This document shows, piece after piece, positions 1 through 6,182 of a stretch of 10,322 nucleotides of DNA. Each line of letters opens with the position of its first letter. The first letter of the stretch is position 1. Origin of the DNA: an uncultured Alphaproteobacteria bacterium (GTDB taxonomy: Bacteria > Pseudomonadota > Alphaproteobacteria > Bin95). The stretch is from contig CAJXVF010000036.1 of assembly GCA_913060845.1 (NCBI GenBank), forward strand, positions 1-10,322, written 5' to 3'. Position numbers and translations under genes: made by a program. A model generated the notes under the pieces. That model did no database searches and had not been told where the DNA came from. It worked only from the letters and a program-made list of their open reading frames with translations.

Positions 1-48
1 CGAGATGTAGAGAGGTCTCGTGGGCTCGGAGATGTGTATAAGAGACAG
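1..48 (+). other. Illumina Nextera i7 adapter remnant (non-genomic)
   Basis: These bases match the Nextera index-2 side adapter. CGAGAT (1-6) is the end of the P7 oligo, GTAGAGAG (7-14) is an 8-base index, GTCTCGTGGGCTCGG (15-29) is the read-2 primer part, and AGATGTGTATAAGAGACAG (30-48) is the Tn5 mosaic end. From memory the index is the complement of N707 (CTCTCTAC). The adapter contains an ATG at 34 that reads in frame into the first gene as M-Y-K-R-Q, so a gene caller will place a false start there. Native DNA begins at about base 49. Confidence 0.97.
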
Positions 49-765
49 GGTAAACGCATCGCATGGATCGTTGGCGGTCCGGCGTTGAACCAGAATATGC
101 AGGCATGGTTGGCCCATGGCGGCATGACCTGGGATGACGTGACCAAGGTAACTGTGCCGGGTTGGAAAGCTTCCATCCAAGGCATTATTGACGGCAACAT
201 CGATGCTGCGATCGCATCGACCAACTCATCCATGCTGTTCCAAGTAGCGAGCTCACCACGTGGTTTGCACTTCTTTGATGCTCCGGCTGATGAGAAAGAG
301 AATTGGGTCAACCTGCGTAAGCACGCGCCTTGGCTTGTGCCCCATGTCGCCACATCAGGCGTTGGCCTTTCAGACGAGGTCAAGCACACAGGCGGTACGT
401 TCGGCTATCCGGTCTTCATGACTTATGACCGGATGAGCGAGCAGTCAGCTTACGAGATGGTCAAGCTGATGAACGACAAGTACGGCAAGTACAAAGACGC
501 ACATGCATCAGCTAAGGGCTTCGCGCTTGATCGTCAGGTCATGCAGTGGATTATCCCTTACCACGCTGGCGCTGTTAAGCTCTTCAAAGAGCAAGGTGTT
601 TGGAGTGCAGAAGATCAGGCTCACAATGACAGCCTGCTCGCCCGTCAAGACCTCCTTATCAAAACCTGGAACGCCACAGGCAAAGGCGCTGACTACGCTG
701 CCTGGATGAAAGCGCGATACGAAGCGCTGACCGCTGGCGGTTATGATCCAGTATGGCAGGATTAG
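49..765 (+). CDS. TAXI-family TRAP transporter solute-binding protein, 5' end missing
   Basis: This is the periplasmic receptor of a TRAP secondary importer, TAXI subfamily. It captures an organic anion and delivers it to the permease encoded next. The visible 238 residues cover roughly the last two-thirds of a family that is usually about 310-340 residues long. The signal peptide and first part of the lobe are absent because the contig begins inside the gene. Family-like features include the stretch VPGWKASIQGIIDGNIDAAI (about residues 41-60 of the visible part), which resembles the TAXI region that precedes the ligand pocket, and the C-terminal helical segment ending AGGYDPVWQD. The true start lies upstream and cannot be seen; the ATG at 34 is adapter sequence. 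The stop codon TAG at 763-765 lies inside the start of the permease gene, a 13-base overlap consistent with translational coupling. The substrate cannot be told from sequence; known TAXI receptors bind compounds such as glutamate or dicarboxylates. Confidence 0.88.
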   Translation, partial: GKRIAWIVGGPALNQNMQAWLAHGGMTWDDVTKVTVPGWKASIQGIIDGNIDAAIASTNSSMLFQVASSPRGLHFFDAPADEKENWVNLRKHAPWLVPHVATSGVGLSDEVKHTGGTFGYPVFMTYDRMSEQSAYEMVKLMNDKYGKYKDAHASAKGFALDRQVMQWIIPYHAGAVKLFKEQGVWSAEDQAHNDSLLARQDLLIKTWNATGKGADYAAWMKARYEALTAGGYDPVWQD

Positions 766-2894
766 ACGACCAACTGGAGGAAATGGAGGCGGCCGAAGCG
801 AAAGCGACGTTCGGCCGTCTCCGGCCTCTTTCCGGGTTTTGGCGAGCGGTTTTCCTCGCCTTCACCTGCATCGGCATCTTTTTGTCAGTTAATCAGATAT
901 TTAATCTGAAACTGTTCATCAATATTGTCATCCTCGATAACAGCTATTTGTACCTGCTGCTGGGCGTATTTTTTAGCCTCGTGTTTCTAGTCTTCCCGAT
1001 GCGGAAGGCGGACGGGCAAAAGCCAGTGCCTTGGTACGATATCGTTCTGTTTGTGATAGCGATCAGCATCGCGATTTATTATGCCTGGAACGGGCTGCGT
1101 AGCCTTGAAGATGGGTGGGAATTTTTTGCTCCACCACTGCCCACATACTTGGCGTTTGTCATGTGGGGCATGGTTATAGAGGGTGCCCGGCGAACCGGTG
1201 GCCTCGTCATCATGTTCATCTTTGGCACCTTGTCCTTCTACCCAATCGTGGCTGAAGCGCCATGGATGCCGGGTGCCATTACCGGTAAGCAATCAACTTT
1301 AGCCGAAACAGCCGCGTACCATTTGATGAGCGAAGAATCCGTGCTCGGCATTCCAATGAATGTCTTCGGCACGCTCATTATCGGCTTCATTATCTTCGGC
1401 GTTGCGTTGCAGACGACGGGTGGTGGACGGTTCTTCATCAATCTTGCGTTCGCGCTGCTCGGTGGCGTGCGCGGGGGGCCAGCGAAGGTAGCAATCGTTG
1501 CGAGTGGCCTGTTCGGCTCACTTTCGGGCAGCGTTATTACCAACGTATTGACCACGGGTTCCATGACGATCCCGGCCATGAAACGCACGGGCTATCCTGC
1601 GACATATGCTGGCGGTATTGAAGCCTGCGCCTCAACTGGCGGCGTGTTGATGCCGCCGGTTATGGGGACCACTGCTTTCGTGATGGCATCATTCCTGGAG
1701 ATTCCATACATCTGGGTCGCGATTGCTGCGATTGTGCCGTCATTCCTCTATTTCTTCGGTTTATTCGTGCAGATCGACTCCTATGCTGCGCGCTATGGCA
1801 TTCAGGGCCTGCCGAAATCTGAACTTCCCTCCGCAATGCAGACATTGAAGGAAGGCTGGTACTACATCTTCGCCTTCTTCCTGCTGATCACGCTCCTGGT
1901 CTATTTGAAGCGTGAGGCGCAGGCGCCATTCTTTGCGACTGCTGCGCTCTTAATCCTCAGCCAGTTTGGCAAATTGAAGGCTAACGACATCTGGTTCTAT
2001 GTGCTGGCGGGCACGTTCATCGCGTTCTTGGGATTGGTGCTGTTGAGCGTTAATTTCCCACCGGAATTGGTGACGTTGATCCCGGTCGGCGCAACCATTC
2101 TGGCGTTGATCATCTCACATATCCCGAAGCACATCCGCATAACGCCTGAACGAATATGGGATTTCTTTGAACAGACGGGCAAGCTCCTGGCTGAGCTTGT
2201 GGGCATTCTGGCTGCAGTTGGCCTGATCATCGGCGGGGTCATGGGTACAGGCGTCGCTGGCGCGTTCTCTGGCGAGCTGGTGCGATTGGCTGGCGGCGAA
2301 GTGATGCTGTTGTTGTTTATGGGCGCGTTGACGAGCTTCTTGCTCGGCATCGGCATGACAGTCACGGCAGCCTATATCTTCTTGGCCATCGTGTTGGCAC
2401 CTGCATTGATTGAACTTGGACTCGACCCCATCGCGGTGCATCTGTTCATCCTCTATTGGGGCATGGTGTCATTCATCACGCCGCCGGTGGCGTTGGGTGC
2501 GTTTGCGGCGGCGACGGTTGCGGGCGCCAGTCCTATGAAGACAGGGCTGGAAGCGATGCGACTTGGCAGCGTCATCTATTTCTTACCATTCTTCTTCGTG
2601 CTGAACCCGGCATTGGTGCTGAACGGTGCGCTTTCCGAAATCCTGATTGAGACCTCGACCGCGACGCTGGGGGTCGTCCTTATCGCGTCCGGTATGCAGG
2701 GTTATCTGGTGCTTGTGGGTAAGCTTGAGGGTGCGCTTGGCCTGCTTGCTCGGTTGCTATTGGTGGGGGCTGGCCTGCTGCTGGCTTATCCGGAAATGCA
2801 GTCGAACATCATTGGTCTTGGAGTGATGGTCGTTGCAGCGCTGATTGGTCGGGTCGGCGGCGGTGGTCGCGCTGTGGCGACCGCAAGGAGTTAG
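753..2894 (+). CDS. TRAP transporter permease, 4TM/12TM fusion (DctQM type)
   Basis: This 713-residue inner-membrane protein fuses the small (DctQ-like) and large (DctM-like) TRAP subunits, the usual arrangement for TAXI systems. It should import the receptor's ligand using an ion gradient. A charged cytoplasmic N-terminus (1-30) is followed by several hydrophobic helices (about 31-165) forming the small-subunit part. The large-subunit part carries two related blocks. The first is around 241-312, with GGPAKVAIVASGLFGSLSGS and then EACASTGGVLMPPVMGTTAF. The second is around 527-605, with GIGMTVTAAYIF and ITPPVALGAFAAA. These paired helix-hairpin motifs are typical of DctM. The C-terminal tail (about 640-713) adds further hydrophobic segments. 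The start at 753 overlaps the receptor stop and has only a weak ribosome site. An in-frame ATG at 783 follows GGAGG by just 2 bases, so the exact start is uncertain. The gene ends 4 bases before the hydrolase start, implying one operon. Confidence 0.93.
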   Translation: MAGLDDQLEEMEAAEAKATFGRLRPLSGFWRAVFLAFTCIGIFLSVNQIFNLKLFINIVILDNSYLYLLLGVFFSLVFLVFPMRKADGQKPVPWYDIVLFVIAISIAIYYAWNGLRSLEDGWEFFAPPLPTYLAFVMWGMVIEGARRTGGLVIMFIFGTLSFYPIVAEAPWMPGAITGKQSTLAETAAYHLMSEESVLGIPMNVFGTLIIGFIIFGVALQTTGGGRFFINLAFALLGGVRGGPAKVAIVASGLFGSLSGSVITNVLTTGSMTIPAMKRTGYPATYAGGIEACASTGGVLMPPVMGTTAFVMASFLEIPYIWVAIAAIVPSFLYFFGLFVQIDSYAARYGIQGLPKSELPSAMQTLKEGWYYIFAFFLLITLLVYLKREAQAPFFATAALLILSQFGKLKANDIWFYVLAGTFIAFLGLVLLSVNFPPELVTLIPVGATILALIISHIPKHIRITPERIWDFFEQTGKLLAELVGILAAVGLIIGGVMGTGVAGAFSGELVRLAGGEVMLLLFMGALTSFLLGIGMTVTAAYIFLAIVLAPALIELGLDPIAVHLFILYWGMVSFITPPVALGAFAAATVAGASPMKTGLEAMRLGSVIYFLPFFFVLNPALVLNGALSEILIETSTATLGVVLIASGMQGYLVLVGKLEGALGLLARLLLVGAGLLLAYPEMQSNIIGLGVMVVAALIGRVGGGGRAVATARS
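2885..2890 (+). promoter_or_regulatory. Ribosome binding site of the MBL-fold hydrolase gene
   Basis: AAGGAG lies 8 bases upstream of the ATG at 2899 and inside the last codons of the permease. It decides the start of the hydrolase: an in-frame ATG 54 bases upstream (2845) would add 18 residues that lie wholly within the permease gene and do not resemble this enzyme family. Confidence 0.8.
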
Positions 2895-2898
2895 AAAA

Positions 2899-3753
2899 AT
2901 GGTGGGTGAAGTCTGGCGGATCGGGGATGTAAAAATTTCCCGGATCGTGGAGATTGAAGCAACAGGTGGCATGACCCGTATCATCCCGGACGCGACGCGC
3001 GAACGGGTGATGGGCATGCGCTGGCTCCAGCCGCACTTTGCGGATGAGGAAGGTCGCATGCGTGGTGCGATCTATGCCCTGCTTGTTGAGACCCCAAGCA
3101 TGGCCATTGTCGTTGATACTTGTGTTGGCAACGACAAGGATCGAGCACTTGGCGCATGGAACCACCTGCAAACGGCATTCCTGGATGATCTAAAAGCTGC
3201 CGGGAAGGGGCGGGAAGAAGTTGATCGCGTTCTATGTACGCACCTGCATGTGGACCATGTCGGTTGGAATACGATGTGGGTCGATGGCAAGTGGGTTCCG
3301 ACTTTTCCTAATGCGCGTTATTTGATGGGGCGTAAGGAGTTTGACCATTGGCGGGCCAACGCTGAGGACGGGCAAGCAGACGTAATGGCTGATAGCGTTA
3401 TGCCAGTGTACGACGCTGGATTGGTTGATTTGGTAGAGCAGGACGCCGAAATCTGCCCAGAAATCACGCTGATCCCATCACCAGGCCACACACCGGGCCA
3501 CGCCAGCGTCCATATCCAAAGTGAGGATGAGGCAGCGCTGATTACGGGCGATTTCCTGCATCATCCCGTGCAGTTCGCCCACCCCGAATGGAGCTCTGCG
3601 CCGGACGTTGACCGGCCCCAAGCAATCCAGACGCGGAAGACGATGTATGAGCGGTTTGCTGATGGGCCGACGCTGATTATCGGTACCCATTTTGCAACAC
3701 CAACCGCCGGCTTCATCAAGCGCGACGGTGATGCATGGCGGCTGGACGTCTGA
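2899..3753 (+). CDS. MBL-fold metallohydrolase (lactonase-like, substrate unknown)
   Basis: This 284-residue soluble enzyme has the metallo-beta-lactamase fold and should bind two metal ions, most often zinc. All expected ligands are visible: H115-x-H117-x-D119-H120 (THLHVDHVGWN), H197 in the SPGHTPGH segment, the bridging D218 (ITGDF) and H264 (GTHFATP). This ligand pattern and length fit the broad group that includes N-acyl-homoserine lactonases and related esterases, but it does not fix the substrate; glyoxalase-II-like or other hydrolytic activity is also possible. No signal peptide is seen, so it probably acts in the cytoplasm. Its start sits 4 bases after the permease stop, so it is very likely co-transcribed with the TAXI-TRAP importer and may process the imported compound; this is inference. 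The gene ends 9 bases from the convergent dehydrogenase stop. Confidence 0.9.
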   Translation: MVGEVWRIGDVKISRIVEIEATGGMTRIIPDATRERVMGMRWLQPHFADEEGRMRGAIYALLVETPSMAIVVDTCVGNDKDRALGAWNHLQTAFLDDLKAAGKGREEVDRVLCTHLHVDHVGWNTMWVDGKWVPTFPNARYLMGRKEFDHWRANAEDGQADVMADSVMPVYDAGLVDLVEQDAEICPEITLIPSPGHTPGHASVHIQSEDEAALITGDFLHHPVQFAHPEWSSAPDVDRPQAIQTRKTMYERFADGPTLIIGTHFATPTAGFIKRDGDAWRLDV

Positions 3754-3762
3754 TCTTAACTG

Positions 3763-4518
3763 CTACTGCTGAATGCCGGCGCGTTGCAGGAATGCCGCAT
3801 CCCGCACATTGACGTCCTGGCCTCGCAAGTCTTCAGGCCGTGCCGCGAGTAGCCATGCAACGCCAGCTGCCGGAAGTGCTGGCGGTGCCAAGTTCTCGCG
3901 CGGGATCTGGCTGATTGGGTTCACGCCGGACGCACGGATCTGCACCTGCATCTCTGTATCTACTGTGCCAGGTGATGCGCCGTAGACATCGATTGCTTCG
4001 CCTTCTTCCAAATGCAGCGCCTGGGTCGCCATCCAGAGTGCAGCCTTCGTCGCGCAATAGGCGGACCACCCTTCGAGCGGGCGATGGGCAGCGCCAGAGC
4101 TGATATTGACCAACGCACCTTTTGAGGCCCGCAGGTGCGGTAAGGCCATCCGTGTCAGGACGACAGGGCTAACCAAGTTGATATTGAAAATATGCGCCCA
4201 ATCAGCGGCGTCTGCCGCTTCCATACGCGCGATAGGGTCAATCATGCCGGCATTGTTGACCAAGCCATCCAACCCACCGAACGTAGATACAGTCTGGCTT
4301 AGAACGTCTGCCATGGCGTCGGCATCGACAGCGTCCGCCGCTAGAGCGAGTGCGGTGCCGCCGTTTGCCTGAATGCTGGCCGCTACTGCATTCAATGCAT
4401 CGGTGGAGCGGGCAGTTAAAGCGACTTTGCCGCCAGCTGCTGCAAGTGCTTCAGCGATGGCCTTGCCAATGCCGCGGCTGGCACCAGTGATGAGATAGGA
4501 CTTGCCGGAAAGGTCCAT
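3763..4518 (-). CDS. SDR-family NAD(P)-dependent oxidoreductase
   Basis: This 251-residue classical short-chain dehydrogenase/reductase has a Rossmann fold and uses a nicotinamide cofactor to oxidise an alcohol or reduce a carbonyl. Visible motifs are T11-G-A-S-R-G-I-G18 (cofactor loop), NNAG at 88-91, N114, the catalytic serine in NISSG (S140 or S141) and Y154-x-x-x-K158. Arg15 in the glycine loop and Arg37 after the second strand suggest NADP(H) over NAD(H). The start at 4518 was chosen because the first strand begins a few residues later, as in the family, and GGAG lies 7 bases upstream. A longer in-frame reading from 4629 would run through the preceding hairpin and into the binding-protein gene. 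It is the last gene on the minus strand, downstream of the liv cluster but behind a terminator-like hairpin. The substrate is unknown; a role in branched-chain or acyl metabolism is only a contextual guess. Confidence 0.9.
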   Translation of the reverse strand: MDLSGKSYLITGASRGIGKAIAEALAAAGGKVALTARSTDALNAVAASIQANGGTALALAADAVDADAMADVLSQTVSTFGGLDGLVNNAGMIDPIARMEAADAADWAHIFNINLVSPVVLTRMALPHLRASKGALVNISSGAAHRPLEGWSAYCATKAALWMATQALHLEEGEAIDVYGASPGTVDTEMQVQIRASGVNPISQIPRENLAPPALPAAGVAWLLAARPEDLRGQDVNVRDAAFLQRAGIQQ

Positions 4519-4525
4519 TGATGAA

Positions 4526-4529
4526 CTCC
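4526..4529 (-). promoter_or_regulatory. Ribosome binding site of the SDR gene
   Basis: On the minus strand GGAG stands 7 bases before the ATG at 4518. It supports the short start over the in-frame ATG at 4629. It lies about 16 bases beyond the preceding hairpin, leaving no room for a separate promoter between hairpin and gene. Confidence 0.7.
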
Positions 4530-4535
4530 AAATAC

Positions 4536-4574
4536 CAAATAGAAACGGCCGACAGGGTCGCCCCTGCCGGCCGT
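4536..4574 (-). terminator. Rho-independent terminator-like hairpin after the binding-protein gene
   Basis: On the minus strand, 21 bases after the binding-protein stop, ACGGCCG-G-CAGGG pairs with CCCTG-T-CGGCCGT around the four-base loop GCGA. The stem has 13 pairs, including one G-U wobble, and the loop fits the stable GNRA class. It is followed by TTTCTATTT. On the plus strand the same bases give an A-C mismatch and no GNRA loop, so the minus-strand RNA is the functional reading. It can act as a partial terminator, or as a 3' stabiliser of the abundant binding-protein mRNA with read-through into the SDR gene. Confidence 0.78.
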
Positions 4575-4595
4575 ATCCGTCAAGCAGCGTGATGC

Positions 4596-5699
4596 TTAGT
4601 TGACGTAGTCGTAGTCGCCATTCTTCCACTCATAGAAAACGTAACCCGGCAGGGTAACGTCGCCTTTGTCGTCGAAGGAAAGAGAGCCTAGAACAGTGTC
4701 AAAATCTGCACCCTTCATTGCTTTCAGCAGAGCGTCGAGGTCGACAGAGCCAGCCTTCGTTGCTGCCTGTGCAAACACCTGGATCGCGGCGTAGGTGTAA
4801 AGGACATAGCCTTCTGGCTCGATGCCTTTGTCGCGGAAGGTCTTAACTAGCGGCGCAGCACCTGCATTCTTGCGCGGGTCAGGGCTGAACGTCATCAGTG
4901 TGCCTTCGCCAGCTTTGCCCGTGATGTCCCAATATTCTTTGGTCACGAGCGCATCGCCGGAAACCAGCAGCGTCTTCATGCCTTGGTCGCGCATCTGGCG
5001 TACGATCAAGCCTGCTTCCGTGTGGTAACCGCCGACATAAACAACGTCGATGCTGGCCTGCTTCATTTTGGAGACGAGGGCGGAATAGTCTTTCTCGCCA
5101 GCCGTGTAGGCTTCGTACATCGTCTCTTCTTTGCCTGCTGCAGTCATGGCGGCGCGGGTCGCGTCTGCCAAGCCTTTGCCGTATGCGGTTTTGTCGTGCA
5201 GGACAGCGATATTGTGCGCGCCATGCATTTTGGCGAGGTAGCCGCCAGCGACAAGGCCTTGCTGATCGTCACGACCACAGACGCGGAATACGTTCGGGCC
5301 GCCTTCGTCCGTTAGCTTTGGGTTAGTTGAAGCGGGTGAAATCTGAAGGACGCCCTCTTCTTCATACACGGCAGAGGCCGGAATGGAGGAGCCGGAGCAG
5401 AAATGCCCAGCGACGAAGACAACACCTTCGCCAACGAAGTTATTGGCGACAGCAACCGCTTGCTTTGGATCGCAAACGTCATCGCCTACTTTAAGCACCA
5501 GCATTTCACCGTTGATGCCGCCTGCAGCATTGATGTCAGCGACAGCTTGTTCAGCACCCGCTTTCATCTGCTGGCCAAAGCTTGCGTATTGGCCTGTCAT
5601 CGGGCCAGCGGTCGCGATGATGATATCCGCACTTGCAGCGGATGCCATCAAGCCAGACGCGGCAAATGCCGTGGCGGCCAGAATTGACTTCTTAAACAT
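4596..5699 (-). CDS. livK: Branched-chain amino acid type ABC transporter substrate-binding protein
   Basis: This 367-residue periplasmic receptor (type I fold, LivJ/LivK family) should deliver ligand to the LivHMGF complex encoded upstream. Residues 1-24 form a signal peptide (KK, hydrophobic core, then ASA before D25). From memory of E. coli LivJ, C76 (DDVCDPKQ) and C101 (GHFCSGSS) match its conserved disulfide, and SPASTNP (121-127), TAGEKDYSAL (199-208) and GGYHTEAG (223-230) are family blocks. Two ligand-contact positions seem to differ: F41 where LivJ has Tyr18, and D249 (SGDALV) where LivJ has Glu226, which binds the ligand's amino group. The specificity may therefore be leucine/isoleucine/valine or another amino acid or amide. 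The ATG at 5699 is preceded by AAGGGAG (5706-5712) with a 6-base gap. It has its own leader and a hairpin after it, as expected for a receptor made in excess over the membrane parts. Confidence 0.93.
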   Translation of the reverse strand: MFKKSILAATAFAASGLMASAASADIIIATAGPMTGQYASFGQQMKAGAEQAVADINAAGGINGEMLVLKVGDDVCDPKQAVAVANNFVGEGVVFVAGHFCSGSSIPASAVYEEEGVLQISPASTNPKLTDEGGPNVFRVCGRDDQQGLVAGGYLAKMHGAHNIAVLHDKTAYGKGLADATRAAMTAAGKEETMYEAYTAGEKDYSALVSKMKQASIDVVYVGGYHTEAGLIVRQMRDQGMKTLLVSGDALVTKEYWDITGKAGEGTLMTFSPDPRKNAGAAPLVKTFRDKGIEPEGYVLYTYAAIQVFAQAATKAGSVDLDALLKAMKGADFDTVLGSLSFDDKGDVTLPGYVFYEWKNGDYDYVN

Positions 5700-5705
5700 C
5701 CAAGT

Positions 5706-5712
5706 CTCCCTT
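5706..5712 (-). promoter_or_regulatory. livK: Ribosome binding site of the binding-protein gene
   Basis: AAGGGAG on the minus strand is 6 bases from the ATG at 5699, a near-ideal site that fits strong translation of a periplasmic receptor. Confidence 0.75.
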
Positions 5713-5752
5713 GAGTTATCACGCGTGCTATTGCCATGACGACTGCCATGGG

Positions 5753-5762
5753 CAAGCGCTTG
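5753..5762. promoter_or_regulatory. Perfect 10-base palindrome, possible operator
   Basis: CAAGCGCTTG is a perfect palindrome lying 6 bases downstream of the predicted -10 box of the binding-protein promoter, where transcription would begin. A dimeric regulator bound here could block initiation. There is no direct evidence for a regulator; the position is what makes it a candidate. Confidence 0.35.
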
Positions 5763-5768
5763 ATTTCC

Positions 5769-5797
5769 CTTTTACTCTGGTCTTTCGATGGTCTCAA
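5769..5797 (-). promoter_or_regulatory. livK: Putative sigma-70-like promoter of the binding-protein gene
   Basis: On the minus strand TTGAGA (-35, 5797-5792; 5 of 6 matches to TTGACA) is separated by exactly 17 bases from TAAAAG (-10, 5774-5769; 4 of 6 matches to TATAAT). Transcription would start near 5762, giving a leader of about 60 bases. The 141-base gap, compared with the overlaps joining the other liv genes, makes a separate promoter plausible. Confidence 0.5.
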
Positions 5798-5831
5798 TAA
5801 CTGAATTTCATAGATGTCTAGAAAGTTATTG
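5795..5831. repeat. 8-base perfect inverted repeat over the -35 region
   Basis: CAATAACT (5795-5802) and AGTTATTG (5824-5831) are perfect inverted copies around 21 bases. That spacer holds a smaller inverted repeat, TAGATGTCTA (5811-5820). The proximal arm overlaps the predicted -35 box. On the minus strand no T-run follows, so it is a poor intrinsic terminator for the small membrane protein gene just upstream (stop at 5841). An operator or an mRNA 3'-end stem-loop are both possible. Confidence 0.5.
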
Positions 5832-5840
5832 GCCGTTAGG

Positions 5841-6182
5841 TTAGTCGCGAGCTTTCCAACTGAATGGTCCTGATGACTGGTAGAGCCAAGGGTATTGGTC
5901 TGCCATTTTTGCGGCCAATCGCATCCGCCAGGCAATGATCGCGAGAACTGCCAACAGGATACCATCCCGCAGATACCCTACGAAAGACAGCAGTTCGCCA
6001 TCGAAAAGGCCATAGGTCAGGAAGCGCGTCGCGAGTGCCAGCAGAAAACCAGACGCGATTGCTTGCCAAACAGGCCGCCAATTCTCCGCAACAGCGCGAC
6101 CGGACATCCAGGCAGCGGCACCGCCAAAAATACCGACCATAATGAGCAGAACCAACGGGTCCTCTCCAAGGAAAATCCCCAT
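5841..6182 (-). CDS. Small three-helix membrane protein of the liv operon (DUF6867-like)
   Basis: This 113-residue protein has three hydrophobic segments at about 10-27, 37-58 and 70-88. It ends in a polar tail with aromatic residues (DQYPWLYQSSGPFSWKARD). I recall similar short proteins (RAVA..WRP near the end of helix 1, QYxWLY near the C-terminus) beside liv genes in alphaproteobacteria, annotated as DUF6867, but I cannot confirm the family here. The ATG at 6182 overlaps the livF stop by one base (TGATG on the minus strand). AAGGGGGAG (6190-6198) sits 7 bases before it, which favours this start over the GTG at 6185. Its place between livF and the receptor gene suggests an accessory role in the importer, such as assembly or stability; that is inference and no function is known to me. 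Confidence 0.8.
   Translation of the reverse strand: MGIFLGEDPLVLLIMVGIFGGAAAWMSGRAVAENWRPVWQAIASGFLLALATRFLTYGLFDGELLSFVGYLRDGILLAVLAIIAWRMRLAAKMADQYPWLYQSSGPFSWKARD

Noticed and set aside
34..48. ATG start giving M-Y-K-R-Q for the TAXI receptor
   Set aside because: It lies in the Tn5 mosaic end of the sequencing adapter, so it is not a native start.
2845..2898. 18-residue N-terminal extension of the hydrolase
   Set aside because: It lies wholly inside the permease coding sequence, and a clear AAGGAG site precedes the ATG at 2899.
3754..3762. Bidirectional terminator between the convergent hydrolase and SDR genes
   Set aside because: Only 9 bases separate the stops, and I see no hairpin with a T-run there or in the adjoining gene ends.
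4519..4629. 37-residue N-terminal extension of the SDR protein
   Set aside because: It would translate the terminator hairpin and the end of the receptor gene. The SDR first strand begins right after the ATG at 4518, which has its own GGAG.
5795..5831. Intrinsic terminator for the livHMGF-small-protein transcript
   Set aside because: The inverted repeat is AT-rich with a 21-base loop and no T-run after it on the minus strand, so I list it as a repeat or possible operator instead.
5648..5965. 105-residue minus-strand reading frame spanning the receptor gene leader
   Set aside because: It overlaps two well-supported genes at its ends, has no family resemblance and is rich in residues typical of out-of-frame reading.
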